A DNA stretch of 50,653 nucleotides from an uncultured Clostridium sp. (GCA_934746785.1 CAKVFO010000004.1:1-50653); one strand, 5' to 3'; shown: positions 34,126-43,773, numbered from the stretch's first letter. The notes: generated from the sequence alone by a model not told the origin. Numbers and translations are program-made.

Positions 34126-35781
34126 ATGGAGAACTATAAAGTTGAACTAAATGATAAGGCTATTAATGTATATAAAGGAGCAATTTTTAAAGAACTTGTA
34201 GATAAATATTTTAATGATGAGAAAATTATATTATGCAATTTTAATGGAAAGTATTATGAACTAGGTGAAGAAGTGCCATCATCGGGAAAAATGAAAGTTA
34301 TAAATGTTAATGAAGAAGATGGATGGAAGGTTTATTCAAGAACTCTTCAATTTATATTTGTAAAAGCAGCGTTAGAATTTTTCCCAAAGGCACAAATAAC
34401 ATTAGAACATTCTATATCAAAAGGAATATTTGGAGAAATAAAGAAGGGAGGTCCTTTGACTGATGAAGAAATCAAGAAGATAAAGAATCGAGTGATAGAA
34501 CTTATTGAGTTAGATATTCAAATAAAGAAAATTACAGTAGATAAGAATAAGGCCATTGAAATTTTTAGTGGATATGGAATGAAAGATAAGGTTACTCTTT
34601 TAAATCAAGTTGAATTTAATAAAGTAAAGTTATATGAGTTAGATGGCAGATATGATTATTTTTATGGTAAAATGGCGTATTCTACAGGAATAATTAAAAA
34701 TTTTGATCTTATAAGTTATGCTCATGGTTTTGTCTTAAGAAATCCTCAAGTGGGTGATATTGAAACATTACCTGAGTTTAAGGAACAAAAAAAGCTTGCA
34801 AAGATTTTTTATGAAACAAAGCAGTGGCTTAGAATTATTGGTGTAAGTGATGTTGGAACTTTGAATGAAAAGGTAATATGTAATAATAGTGAATTAAAGG
34901 ATTTAATTTTAGTCTCAGAAGCTCTTCATGAAAAGAAAATTGCACAAATAGCAGATCAAATTGTAGAAAAAGGGGATGTAAAGGTTGCTTTAATTGCAGG
35001 ACCATCTTCATCTGGAAAAACTACTTTCTCAAAGAGGTTAAGTATTCAATTAAGAGTAAATGGGTTACATCCAGTACCTATTTCTTTAGATGATTATTTT
35101 CTTAATAGAGAAAATACTCCAGTAGACGAAAATGGGGAGTTGGATTTTGAAAGTATCAATGCTATAGATATTAAGTTGTTTAATGAACATTTAACTAAGC
35201 TTATGGCTGGAGAAGAAGTTGAAATTCCAACGTATAATTTTAGAAAAGGTGAACGAGAGTGGCATGGGAATAAGCTTAAACTTCCTGCTAATGGAATTGT
35301 TGTTGTGGAAGGAATTCACGGGTTAAATCCTATTTTAACGTCTGAAATTAAAGATGAAAATAAATTTAAAATATATATATCTGCATTAACTCAGTTAAGT
35401 ATTGATAATCACAATAGAATAGCTACTACAGATGTAAGAAAGATAAGGAGAATAGTAAGGGATTTCTTATCAAGAGGATATGGAGCTGAAGAAACTTTAA
35501 AGATGTGGCATTCTATAAGGGCTGGAGAAAGGAAAAATATCTTTGTTTATCAAGAAGAGGCAGATGCAATGTTTAATTCAACATTAGTTTATGAATTATG
35601 TGTACTTAAAGATTATGGATTGAAGGAGTTAAATAAAATAAAACCGGGAAGTCCAGTTTATGGTGAGTCAGAAAGATTAAAAGCATTTTTAAGTTTCTTT
35701 AAAACAATAGAATTTAAGGATGTACCTGAAAATTCTATTTTGAGAGAATTTATTGGAGGAAGCTGTTTTTATCAATATTAA
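34126..35781 (+). CDS. Nucleoside kinase with N-terminal TGS and ThrRS-like region (uridine kinase-related)
   Basis: A 551-residue protein with two parts. The N-terminal 270 residues start with a TGS-like ubiquitin fold and continue into a region like the second additional domain of threonyl-tRNA synthetase (FFPKAQITLEHSISKGIFGEI; RYDYFYGKM). The C-terminal part is a uridine-kinase-like P-loop kinase with Walker A GPSSSGKTTF (292-301), the nucleoside-site SLDDYFLNRE, TYNFRKGERE, and VVVEGIHGLNP. This arrangement is widespread in Firmicutes and annotated as nucleoside kinase; the natural substrate is not certain. ATG 34126 follows gggcggtg. It is a single gene with its own promoter and a hairpin after it. 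Confidence 0.87.
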   Translation: MENYKVELNDKAINVYKGAIFKELVDKYFNDEKIILCNFNGKYYELGEEVPSSGKMKVINVNEEDGWKVYSRTLQFIFVKAALEFFPKAQITLEHSISKGIFGEIKKGGPLTDEEIKKIKNRVIELIELDIQIKKITVDKNKAIEIFSGYGMKDKVTLLNQVEFNKVKLYELDGRYDYFYGKMAYSTGIIKNFDLISYAHGFVLRNPQVGDIETLPEFKEQKKLAKIFYETKQWLRIIGVSDVGTLNEKVICNNSELKDLILVSEALHEKKIAQIADQIVEKGDVKVALIAGPSSSGKTTFSKRLSIQLRVNGLHPVPISLDDYFLNRENTPVDENGELDFESINAIDIKLFNEHLTKLMAGEEVEIPTYNFRKGEREWHGNKLKLPANGIVVVEGIHGLNPILTSEIKDENKFKIYISALTQLSIDNHNRIATTDVRKIRRIVRDFLSRGYGAEETLKMWHSIRAGERKNIFVYQEEADAMFNSTLVYELCVLKDYGLKELNKIKPGSPVYGESERLKAFLSFFKTIEFKDVPENSILREFIGGSCFYQY

Positions 35782-35798
35782 AATAATTATAGGTAATA

Positions 35799-35840
35799 TT
35801 TTAAGAGGTTGTATCAAAGAGATACAGCCTCTTAAAATTT
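35799..35840 (+). terminator. Terminator after the nucleoside kinase
   Basis: A 17-bp stem with one mismatch (35799-35815, 35821-35837) and a five-base loop; the T tract is short. Confidence 0.7.
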
Positions 35841-35933
35841 ATAAGAAATTATAAATTTAAGTAATAATAGACGACAGTAAGAGAGTAAGATAGGCGACTA
35901 ATAATAAGTATAAAATGTAATTTGCAACAAAAG

Positions 35934-35962
35934 TTGACAAATAAGGATAATAATCTTAAAAT
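35934..35962 (+). promoter_or_regulatory. Promoter of the secreted mosaic protein
   Basis: Consensus TTGACA (35934-35939), 17-base spacer and TAAAAT (35957-35962), 30 bases before the start codon. Confidence 0.6.
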
Positions 35963-35991
35963 TGTTATAAGGTTAAAAAGGAGGGGTTTTT

Positions 35992-38667
35992 ATGAATAAG
36001 AAAAGATTAATTGCATTATTAATACTATCTACAGTTATGGTTAATAATTGCGTACAAGGAGTAAGCACGGCTCATGCTGAAGAATTAACTAGTACGGTAG
36101 AAGATTTACAAAATGAATACTTACCAGATGATCCAGATCCTAATGCTGGATATAATTCAGAAATTATTGTTGATAAGAATTCTAACAAAAAGGTTTCAGT
36201 ATCAAGTTTTAATAACTCAATTACATGGGTGGCAGGTACATATGTATGGCCTAATAATGATGTTACAATGGTACTGGGTTCAGGAATTACTGTATATGCA
36301 TTAACTTACACAACTAGTGGTAAGTTTTATGTAGCATCTAAGAAAGGATATGGATTTACTAATACTAGTGTTCCTAATCTTAGTTCTCTAGAAATTGTAG
36401 GTGGGGATAGTAATGGATTAACAATAATGGGTACATTTCCACAATATGGACAAACTCAATGGAAGTTAAGTTCTAGTACATCAACAAGTCTTGTGACAGA
36501 GAATTTTGGAAGTATAAATTATACAGCTGATCCATCTTGTAAACCTAAAAAATTATTTACTATACCAAAAGGATATAATTCATATTATCAGGCAGAGCTT
36601 AATAATGGTAATATAGTTACATTTGTATTAGCCAATTCTAATTGTTATAACTATTCAAGAACACATTGGCAGGCCTTTACAGTAGATAAAGATGAAAAAA
36701 AATTTAGACCATATATTAATAATTATACTGTAACATTTAATTATAGAACTCCAGAAGGAGCTGCTACAAGGCTTTCTAAAACTTATGGTGATTATATAGA
36801 TACATCAACTATTCAACCAGAACCACCAGAAGATAAATTGAATTATATGTCATTCAAACAGTGGGATAGAAAACCAGGTGAGGTTTATAGAAATACTGTT
36901 TATAATGCAAAATATGAAGAGGCAGAGGATTCATTTTGGGAAGATGGTTTAAGATATGGAATATTAGAAACGTCATTAGATAATAATACAGTTACCCTTG
37001 TAAGCTGTGGAGATAAGACTGATGTAGATATTCCAAAGGAAGTTACTCATAATGGAGTTACTTATAAGGTAGTTAAATTACAATCAGTAGCCTTTAAGAA
37101 TAATTCTAATGTGACATCAGTAAAAATTCCAGATGGAGTAACAGAGATAGAAAATGAAGAATTTATGAACTGTAGTTCATTGAAAGAAGTATTACTTCCA
37201 GAAAAATTAAAGACTATTGGCGATAGTGTATTTAAGAATACTCCGCTAAAGGAAGTAACTATTCCTGATAGTGTTGAAAAAATAGGTGTAGACTCCTTTA
37301 AGGGAACTTTATTAGAAAGTGTGGAACTTCCTTCTGAATTAAAGGAGCTAGGAAAAGGTTCATTTCAAATTGATTCCTTAGAAAAGGTAATTTTAAATAG
37401 TGACATAGTTCCTGGGAAAGATACTTTCTCAAGTAATTTGAGAGCTTTAAGAGTAAAAACAAACTTTAATGCAGATTTACAGGCAAATCTTCCAGGAAAA
37501 TATTTGGAGGTATTATTCCAAGATTCTAAGGAATTTAACTTTACATTGTTTAGCAAGTGGTATGTAAAAAATGCTGAGTCAGCAGTAGGGTTGCAACAGG
37601 AGCCTAGTCATATAGGATATATATTTAAAAATTGGGGAGCATCTCTTGATAATATTACTGAAAGCATGAGATATGAAGCAGTTTATGTTGAAGATCCTAA
37701 TAAGGGTCAAGAACCTGAAAAGCCATCTGGAGGTACTGGAACAGGTAGTGGTGTTGGTGATAAAGATAATAAGGAATTAAAGTCATTACAGGTAAGTGTA
37801 AGCAAGTCTAATGCTTCTAATAGAGAAGAGGGAGTTTTTGCAGTTATTGATAATATGGAACCAGGAGTGAAGTATTATTATACATTAGATGGAAGTGAGC
37901 CTACAACAGGATCTTTATTATCATCAAATGGAGTTATTAATATAGAAGCACCAGATGTTGATGAACGCTCAAATGTTATTTTAAAAGTAGTTGGAATTAA
38001 GGATGGAAAGATAAGTACTACTATAACTACAAATGTTATTACTTTTAAAGAGAAAAAAATTGATAATATGAAGAAAGTTCAGGCTGCAAAAATTATGCTT
38101 AATAAAACAATAGCAGAAAATAGAGATGAAGATGTAGTATGTATTTTATCGAATAAAGAAGCTGGTGCTGATTATTACTATACTTTAGATGGAACAGTAC
38201 CAACTAAAGAGAATGGTATTAAAGTAAATACTAATGCAATAAGTATTCCAGCTCCAGATACTGATAAGGAACAAACAATAGTGTTATCTGTAGTAGGATT
38301 TAAAGATGGAGAAATTGATAGTGATTCAACTTGTGAATTTATAACTTTTAAAGCTAAAGAAGTTTCAAATGATCAAGATAAAGATGATGAAAAGTCAAAA
38401 GAATTCAAGCAAATTGTATCAAGAGTTCAAAATGCTATGGATAATTTAAAGGTAAGTAATTTGACTACTAAGTTTGGAGTTCAATTAAAAGCATTTAATG
38501 CAATACCAGTAAAAGATAAGTTTAAGTATACTGTCGAAATTAAGGATTTTAAAAAAGAAAAGTCATCTAAAGATAAGGATGGTAGTATAACATATAAAGT
38601 TGTAATTAAAGATAAAAATGGAAATGAAGAAGTAATTAATTGCAAAAAGGTTATTCCTGCCAAGTAA
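35992..38667 (+). CDS. Secreted mosaic protein: InlB-like repeats, LRR_5 and chitobiase-C-type repeats
   Basis: An 891-residue extracellular protein. A Sec signal peptide (1-29, cleavage after STAHA) is followed by an unrecognised Ser/Thr/Tyr-rich domain (30-245). Next is an InlB B-type repeat (about 247-308, VTFNYRTPEGAATRL to YNAKYEE). Leucine-rich repeats of the BspA/LRR_5 type (about 330-500) carry units such as VKIPDGVTEIENEEFMNCSS and VTIPDSVEKIGVDSFKGT. A second InlB-like unit follows (about 514-570), then a Gly-rich linker (570-596). Two related chitobiase/hexosaminidase-C-like repeats (about 596-685 and 695-788) each contain YYYTLDG-x-x-PT. The last 100 residues are Lys-rich and unfamiliar. 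There is no LPXTG-type signal, membrane anchor or lipobox, so it is probably released or held non-covalently. Adhesion or host/glycan contact is plausible but unproven. Confidence 0.85.
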   Translation: MNKKRLIALLILSTVMVNNCVQGVSTAHAEELTSTVEDLQNEYLPDDPDPNAGYNSEIIVDKNSNKKVSVSSFNNSITWVAGTYVWPNNDVTMVLGSGITVYALTYTTSGKFYVASKKGYGFTNTSVPNLSSLEIVGGDSNGLTIMGTFPQYGQTQWKLSSSTSTSLVTENFGSINYTADPSCKPKKLFTIPKGYNSYYQAELNNGNIVTFVLANSNCYNYSRTHWQAFTVDKDEKKFRPYINNYTVTFNYRTPEGAATRLSKTYGDYIDTSTIQPEPPEDKLNYMSFKQWDRKPGEVYRNTVYNAKYEEAEDSFWEDGLRYGILETSLDNNTVTLVSCGDKTDVDIPKEVTHNGVTYKVVKLQSVAFKNNSNVTSVKIPDGVTEIENEEFMNCSSLKEVLLPEKLKTIGDSVFKNTPLKEVTIPDSVEKIGVDSFKGTLLESVELPSELKELGKGSFQIDSLEKVILNSDIVPGKDTFSSNLRALRVKTNFNADLQANLPGKYLEVLFQDSKEFNFTLFSKWYVKNAESAVGLQQEPSHIGYIFKNWGASLDNITESMRYEAVYVEDPNKGQEPEKPSGGTGTGSGVGDKDNKELKSLQVSVSKSNASNREEGVFAVIDNMEPGVKYYYTLDGSEPTTGSLLSSNGVINIEAPDVDERSNVILKVVGIKDGKISTTITTNVITFKEKKIDNMKKVQAAKIMLNKTIAENRDEDVVCILSNKEAGADYYYTLDGTVPTKENGIKVNTNAISIPAPDTDKEQTIVLSVVGFKDGEIDSDSTCEFITFKAKEVSNDQDKDDEKSKEFKQIVSRVQNAMDNLKVSNLTTKFGVQLKAFNAIPVKDKFKYTVEIKDFKKEKSSKDKDGSITYKVVIKDKNGNEEVINCKKVIPAK

Positions 38668-38690
38668 TTGAAGTATTATCTTTATAATAA

Positions 38691-38742
38691 AAATGATAAG
38701 TAATTATTTAAAAAATTAATAATTACTTATCATTTTTTATTT
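38691..38742 (+). terminator. Terminator after the mosaic protein
   Basis: A perfect AT-rich stem of about 18 bp (38691-38708, 38718-38735) with a T-rich tail. Confidence 0.8.
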
Positions 38743-38830
38743 TTACATTATATTAATAATTAAACTTGATAATGGACAACTTATTAACTAAACTATAACT
38801 AAGTAATCATAAGATAAAGGAGATGGAGTT

Positions 38831-39511
38831 ATGACAAATCCAGGGGTTTTTGATATATTAGGTCCTATTATGGTTGGTCCATCAAGTTCTCATACAGCAG
38901 GAGCAGCAAGGCTTGGAAAAGTTGCAAGAGCTATTGCAGGAGGTAAGATTAAAAAGGTTACATTTTTACTTCATGGTTCTTTTGCAAAAACATATAAAGG
39001 ACATGGGACAGATAAAGCATTAGTTGCTGGGATTTTAGGAATGGAACCAAGTGATATTAGGCTTAGAGATTCATTACAAATTGCTAAAGAAGAGGGACTT
39101 GAAGTTATCTTTAAAGAGGCAGATTTAGGAGATGTTCATCCTAATACTGTTAAGTTTTTAATAGAAACAGAAGATGGAAAAAAGAGTGAAGTTTTAGGTT
39201 CTTCTATAGGTGGGGGAAGTATATCAATAAAAGAGGTAAATGGAGATAAGGTAAAATTTTCAGGGGATTATCCAACTTTAATTATTTCACATATGGATGT
39301 GCCTGGAATAGTTTCTAAAGTTACATCTATTTTATATTATGAAGGAATTAATATTGCATATATGAAGGTGTTTAGAAGTCAAAAGGGTAGAGAAGCTACT
39401 ATGATTTTTGAGACTGATGTAAAAATTGGCAAGACAGTAATTGATGAAATAGAAAGTATTGAATACATAAGTAAAGTTATTAACATAAATCCTGTTAAGG
39501 AGGATGAATAA
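38831..39511 (+). CDS. sdaAB: L-serine dehydratase, beta subunit
   Basis: With SdaAA it deaminates L-serine to pyruvate and ammonia, a main fermentation entry in clostridia. The 226 residues carry the family motif GPSSSHTAGAARLGK near the N-terminus (active-site loop) and a C-terminal ACT domain (about 150-222, SHMDVPGIVSKVTSILYYEGINIA) thought to bind serine or another effector. ATG 38831 follows aaaggagatgg. The stop is separated by one base from the sdaAA start used here. Confidence 0.95.
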   Translation: MTNPGVFDILGPIMVGPSSSHTAGAARLGKVARAIAGGKIKKVTFLLHGSFAKTYKGHGTDKALVAGILGMEPSDIRLRDSLQIAKEEGLEVIFKEADLGDVHPNTVKFLIETEDGKKSEVLGSSIGGGSISIKEVNGDKVKFSGDYPTLIISHMDVPGIVSKVTSILYYEGINIAYMKVFRSQKGREATMIFETDVKIGKTVIDEIESIEYISKVININPVKEDE

Positions 39512-39512
39512 G

Positions 39513-40394
39513 ATGAAAATTGCTAGAAGCGGTGAAGAACTTTTAAATATATGTGAAGAAGAAGGTATTTCTTTAAGTGAGTATGCTATAAGATATGAAA
39601 TGGAAAATAGAGATATATCTAGAGAAGAGCTTTTTAAAAAGATGAAAAAGAATTTAAAAGTTATGCAGGAATCTGCAAGAGAAGGTATGGATAAGGAAGT
39701 TTATTCTGTAAGCGGACTTATTGGAGGAGATGCATATAAACTTAGAAAGTATTTTGAAAAAGGTGAAAGCCTTACAGGTGATACTATGGTTTTAGCAATG
39801 GCAATGGCTTTATCTTCTTCAGAAGTGAATGCTGCTATGGGTAGGATAGTAGCATGTCCAACGGCAGGATCTTGTGGTATTTTGCCAGCAGTAATGCTTG
39901 CAGCAGGTGAAAAACTTAATAAGACTGAAGATGAACTAATTCAAGGTTTATTTGCTTCATCAGCAGTAGGTCTTATTATAGGAATGAATGCTACTATGGC
40001 AGGTGCTGAAGGTGGATGTCAGGCAGAATGTGGATCAGCATCAGCAATGGGTGCAGCAGCAGTTGTTGAAATGATGGGAGGAACTCCTAAGATGAGTCTT
40101 GATGCAGCAGCTATAGTATTTAAAAATGTTTTAGGTCTTGTATGTGACCCAGTAGCAGGTCTTGTTGAAATACCATGTGCTAAGAGAAATGCTTCAGGTG
40201 TAGTAAGTGCTTTATGTACAGCTGACTTAGTAATGGCAGGAGTAGAGTCAAAGATTCCTTTTGATGATGCATTATCTGCTATGTATAAGGTAGGAAAATC
40301 TCTTCCACCTTCTTTAAGAGAAACAGCTCTAGGAGGAGTAGCTATAACAAAGGCAGGATTAGAGCTTAAGAAGAAAGTTTTCGGTGAAGAGTAA
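39513..40394 (+). CDS. sdaAA: L-serine dehydratase, alpha subunit (4Fe-4S)
   Basis: The catalytic iron-sulfur subunit, oxygen-labile in anaerobes. Conserved cysteines that hold the cluster lie in VACPTAGSCGILPAV, EGGCQAECGSASAMG and CDPVAGLVEIPCAKRN. I chose ATG 39513, nine bases after aaggagg (39497-39503). An in-frame ATG at 39504 touches the ribosome site directly. The 293-residue product matches two-subunit-type alpha chains. It is encoded directly after the beta subunit, which ensures equal amounts. The TPP riboswitch begins 35 bases after its stop, so thi expression is a separate unit. Confidence 0.96.
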   Translation: MKIARSGEELLNICEEEGISLSEYAIRYEMENRDISREELFKKMKKNLKVMQESAREGMDKEVYSVSGLIGGDAYKLRKYFEKGESLTGDTMVLAMAMALSSSEVNAAMGRIVACPTAGSCGILPAVMLAAGEKLNKTEDELIQGLFASSAVGLIIGMNATMAGAEGGCQAECGSASAMGAAAVVEMMGGTPKMSLDAAAIVFKNVLGLVCDPVAGLVEIPCAKRNASGVVSALCTADLVMAGVESKIPFDDALSAMYKVGKSLPPSLRETALGGVAITKAGLELKKKVFGEE

Positions 40395-40429
40395 ATTGTG
40401 ATAAAATAGGTTATAACAGAATAATATTA

Positions 40430-40521
40430 CTAGGAGTGCCGGTAATGCCTGGCTGAGATTAAAGAAGCTTATCTTTAAAATTCTTTTACCTGATGTGGTT
40501 AGTACCACCGTAGGGAAGTAA
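40430..40521 (+). promoter_or_regulatory. TPP riboswitch (THI element)
   Basis: The conserved core elements are clear: a GGAGUGC-type 5' helix (40433), CUGAGA (40453-40458), ACCUGAU (40488-40494) and GUAGGGAAG (40510-40518). A terminator follows at 40551. High thiamine diphosphate should stop transcription before thiW. Confidence 0.95.
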
Positions 40522-40550
40522 AAAATTTATTGTAAGTTTAGATGAATTTA

Positions 40551-40577
40551 AGCAGCCCTATAAAGGCTGCTTTTTTT
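40551..40577 (+). terminator. Riboswitch-controlled terminator
   Basis: Perfect 7-bp stem agcagcc / ggctgct (40551-40557, 40565-40571) with a T7 tract, 30 bases after the TPP aptamer. Confidence 0.85.
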
Positions 40578-40613
40578 GACGTCTAAAAAAATTATAAAAT
40601 TTAGGAGGAAATC

Positions 40614-41108
40614 ATGGATAGAGATATATCACGTAAGGCAGCTTTAAGTGGATTATTAATAGCAATAGCAGTAGTTTTTGGAACATTTTCAATACCTATC
40701 TTTGGAGCAAAAATGTCACCTGTACAGCATTTTATAAATGTAGTTTCAGCTGTAGTTTTAGGACCAGGCTATGCTGTAGGTAATGCGTTTATAGCATCGC
40801 TTTTAAGAAATATTTTAGGAACAGGAAGTCTTTTGGCTTTTCCAGGAAGTATGGCAGGGGCTTTTCTTTCGGGATTATTATTTAGTAGGTTTAGAAAATT
40901 AGAGATGGCTTTAGCTGGGGAAGTCATAGGGACAGGTATTTTAGGGGCTTTATTGGCTTATCCAGTAGCGGCTTTATTAATGGGAAAAGAGAGTGCAGTT
41001 TTTGTTTATGTAATTCCATTTTTAATAAGCTGTACAGGAGGCGCTATTATGGCTTATGCATTTTTAAAGTTTCCTATTGTAAGACGTTTATTATTAAAGA
41101 ATAGGTAA
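40614..41108 (+). CDS. thiW: ECF transporter S component ThiW
   Basis: A substrate-binding membrane subunit of an energy-coupling-factor transporter. The 164 residues hold about five hydrophobic helices with the thiazole-precursor-type signatures SPVQHFINVVSAVVLGPGYA and FPGSMAGAFLSGLLF, typical of ThiW. It is thought to import hydroxyethylthiazole, the thiazole precursor of thiamine. It needs the shared EcfA/EcfT module, which is not encoded here. ATG 40614 follows aggagga. It is first behind the TPP riboswitch, so it should be repressed by thiamine diphosphate. Confidence 0.9.
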   Translation: MDRDISRKAALSGLLIAIAVVFGTFSIPIFGAKMSPVQHFINVVSAVVLGPGYAVGNAFIASLLRNILGTGSLLAFPGSMAGAFLSGLLFSRFRKLEMALAGEVIGTGILGALLAYPVAALLMGKESAVFVYVIPFLISCTGGAIMAYAFLKFPIVRRLLLKNR

Positions 41109-41128
41109 TAAGAGGAGGAGTTATAAAT

Positions 41129-41923
41129 ATGAAAACAGCATTAACTATAGCAGGTTCAGATTCTTGTGGAGGTGCAGGAATTCAAGCAGATATTAAATCA
41201 ATGAGTGCTAATGGGGTTTATGCCATGAGTGTAATTACAGCAGTAACAGCACAAAATACTCAAGGTGTTTTTGGAATCCAGGATATATCACCAGAAATGA
41301 TTGAATCCCAGATTGATGTACTTTTTGATGATATATTTCATATTGATGCTATAAAAATAGGAATGGTATCAAAGGTTGAATCTATAAAGGCTATCTCAAA
41401 ATCTTTAAGGAAGGTAAAAAACTTACCACCTGTAGTTTTAGATCCAGTTATGGTTTCAACAAGTGGGTCTAATTTATTATCAGTAGATGCTAAGGAAACT
41501 CTTATAAAAGAATTATTTCCATTAGCAATAGTTATTACACCTAATTTACATGAAGCAGAAGCACTTTTAGGTGAAGAAATTAAGACTGTGGAAGATATGA
41601 AAAAGGCATGTGTAGAATTAAAGAAGTTAGGTTCTAAGTATGTTCTTGTTAAAGGCGGTCATCTTGATACTGAAGCAACGGATGTTTTATATGATGGGGA
41701 TAACTTTACTTTAATCGGTGGAAAAATTATTAAAACTAAGAATAAACATGGTACAGGCTGTACTCTATCTTCAGCAATAGCAGCTAATTTAGCTAAAGGA
41801 ATGACTATGGAAGAGGCTGTTAAGGAAGCTAAGAGGTATATAACTGTGGCTATTGAACATAATATTGAACTTGGTAAAGGGTGTGGACCTACTAATCATT
41901 TTTATGAATTATTTAATAAGTAA
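41129..41923 (+). CDS. thiD: Hydroxymethylpyrimidine/phosphomethylpyrimidine kinase
   Basis: Phosphorylates hydroxymethylpyrimidine twice to the diphosphate used in thiamine synthesis. The 264 residues belong to the ribokinase fold. Features are GSDSCGGAGIQADIK (9-23) at the substrate site, DPVMVSTSG, TPNLHEAE and the anion-hole/catalytic GTGCTLSSAIA near 212. The start is ATG 41129, 20 bases after thiW, with aggaggag. It is riboswitch-controlled together with thiW. The usual partners thiM and thiE are not in the window. Confidence 0.94.
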   Translation: MKTALTIAGSDSCGGAGIQADIKSMSANGVYAMSVITAVTAQNTQGVFGIQDISPEMIESQIDVLFDDIFHIDAIKIGMVSKVESIKAISKSLRKVKNLPPVVLDPVMVSTSGSNLLSVDAKETLIKELFPLAIVITPNLHEAEALLGEEIKTVEDMKKACVELKKLGSKYVLVKGGHLDTEATDVLYDGDNFTLIGGKIIKTKNKHGTGCTLSSAIAANLAKGMTMEEAVKEAKRYITVAIEHNIELGKGCGPTNHFYELFNK

Positions 41924-42000
41924 AATGTTGTAGATACCTTTTTTATTGTTTAAAATATTGTAAAATAGATAATAGTTATTAGTAAAGGTAGGTGTTTTGT

Positions 42001-43761
42001 ATGAATGATAGGGAAAAGGCAAAATATGCATTGAAAAAGTTTTTTGGATACGATAGTTTTAGAACAGGACAGCTTAATATAATAATGAATATTTTATCTA
42101 GACGCGATGTATTCTGCATAATGCCTACTGGAGCAGGAAAGTCTATTTGTTATCAGATTCCTGCAATTATAATGGACGGAATTACTATAGTAGTGTCTCC
42201 TTTAATATCTTTAATGAAGGATCAGGTTGATGCTCTTCAGGACATTGGAATTAATGCTGCTTTTATTAACAGCACTCAGAGTATGGATAAGATAAAGGAA
42301 ATATTGAGAGATGCTTCTTTAGGATTATATAAGATTTTATACATAGCTCCTGAGAGACTTGAATCTAAGATGTTTGTTGAAATGATTAAAGGACTTAAAG
42401 TTTCTCAGATTGCAGTGGATGAAGCTCACTGTGTTTCTGAATGGGGACATGACTTTAGAATGAGTTATAGATATATAAAACCCTTTGTTGAAAGTTTAAA
42501 TCCAAGACCTGTAGTATCAGCTTTTACAGGAACAGCAACAGATGAGGTTAAAGATGATTCAATTAATCTTTTAGGTTTACATAATCCATATAGATTTTTA
42601 GGAGATATTAATAGAGATAATCTTGCTATTAATGTTTTTAAAGAAGAGGATAAATTAGAAGGTATTAAGGATATTATTCAAAATCATAAAGATGAATCTG
42701 GAATAGTATATTGCTTATCAAGAAAGGAAGCTGAAAGTCTTTATTACTATTTGAAAGATATTGGTTATAGCGTTGGCATTTATCATGGAGGTCTTGATGA
42801 TGAAAAGAAAAAGCAGAATCAAGAAGATTTTCTTTATGAAAGGTTTGATACTATGATTGCTACTAATGCTTTTGGAATGGGGATAGATAAATCTAATATT
42901 AGGTATGTAGTTCATTGCACTATGCCAAAGAACCTTGAATCTTATTATCAGGAAATAGGAAGAGGGGGCAGAGATGGTGCACCTTGTGACTGCTATTTAT
43001 TTTTCAATAGAGAAGATATAAGAAGAGTAGAGTTTATAATAAATAAAAGTTCAAGCCTTCAAAGAAGGGAAATAGCTTTGAGAAAGTTACAATCTATGAT
43101 TGATTTTTGTGAGGAATCTAGATGCTATAGAAGTAATATTTTAAGGTATTTTAATAAGGAATGGCATAGAGATTATTGCGCTAATTGTAGTAATTGTTTT
43201 AATAATGATGAGTTAAGAGATTTTACTAGAGAAGCACAAATAATTTTATCTACAGTTTATAGAACAAGAGAAGCTTATGGCATATCTGTACTTATTGATA
43301 TTCTAAGAGGAATTAGAGGACCAAAGATTATTCAAAATAAATTAGATCAAATTACTACTTTTGGACTTATGAAAGAATATAGTAGTTCTTTTATAAGAGG
43401 ATTAATTAAAGAGATGATAGCTGATAGCTTTGTATTGTTAAAGGAAGGAACTTATTCAATGCTTAAGCTTAATCAGAAATCTATGGATGTCCTTCTTCAT
43501 GATAAGAAAGTAGTTTTATTAGTGAAGGAAGAAGAAACTGCAATAGATAAAGAGTTATTTAATGTAGTTAAAAATTGGAGAAGAGAAAGAGCGTATAAAG
43601 ATGGAATTAAACCATATATTATTTTCTCAGATGCTACTTTAATAGAAATTGTTAATAAACTTCCTAAGAGCAGGGAAGAACTCATGGATATAAGAGGTGT
43701 TGGAGAAAAAAAGGTTGAAAAATATGGAGAGGAAGTTTTAAGTTTAATATCCTCTAAATAA
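42001..43761 (+). CDS. recQ: RecQ-family ATP-dependent DNA helicase
   Basis: A 3'-5' DNA helicase used in recombination repair. Walker A is PTGAGKS (42-48), motif II DEAH (140-143) is followed by CVSEWGHDFR (the aromatic-rich loop region), and later motifs are SAFTGTAT, GIYHGG and QEIGRGGRDG. The zinc-binding cysteines are present (CYRSNI and CANCSNC, about 380-403), followed by a winged-helix region and a short C-terminal HRDC-like domain (about 510-580, ELMDIRGVGEKKVEKYG). I chose ATG 42001 behind aaaggtagg. The in-frame GTG at 41992 abuts the ribosome site. It is 586 residues, near the normal RecQ size. Confidence 0.93.
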   Translation: MNDREKAKYALKKFFGYDSFRTGQLNIIMNILSRRDVFCIMPTGAGKSICYQIPAIIMDGITIVVSPLISLMKDQVDALQDIGINAAFINSTQSMDKIKEILRDASLGLYKILYIAPERLESKMFVEMIKGLKVSQIAVDEAHCVSEWGHDFRMSYRYIKPFVESLNPRPVVSAFTGTATDEVKDDSINLLGLHNPYRFLGDINRDNLAINVFKEEDKLEGIKDIIQNHKDESGIVYCLSRKEAESLYYYLKDIGYSVGIYHGGLDDEKKKQNQEDFLYERFDTMIATNAFGMGIDKSNIRYVVHCTMPKNLESYYQEIGRGGRDGAPCDCYLFFNREDIRRVEFIINKSSSLQRREIALRKLQSMIDFCEESRCYRSNILRYFNKEWHRDYCANCSNCFNNDELRDFTREAQIILSTVYRTREAYGISVLIDILRGIRGPKIIQNKLDQITTFGLMKEYSSSFIRGLIKEMIADSFVLLKEGTYSMLKLNQKSMDVLLHDKKVVLLVKEEETAIDKELFNVVKNWRRERAYKDGIKPYIIFSDATLIEIVNKLPKSREELMDIRGVGEKKVEKYGEEVLSLISSK

Positions 43762-43773
43762 GTTTTAAAATAT

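Noticed and set aside
35992..38667. Substrate of the class B sortase
   Set aside because: The C-terminus (CKKVIPAK) has no sorting motif, hydrophobic segment or positive tail.
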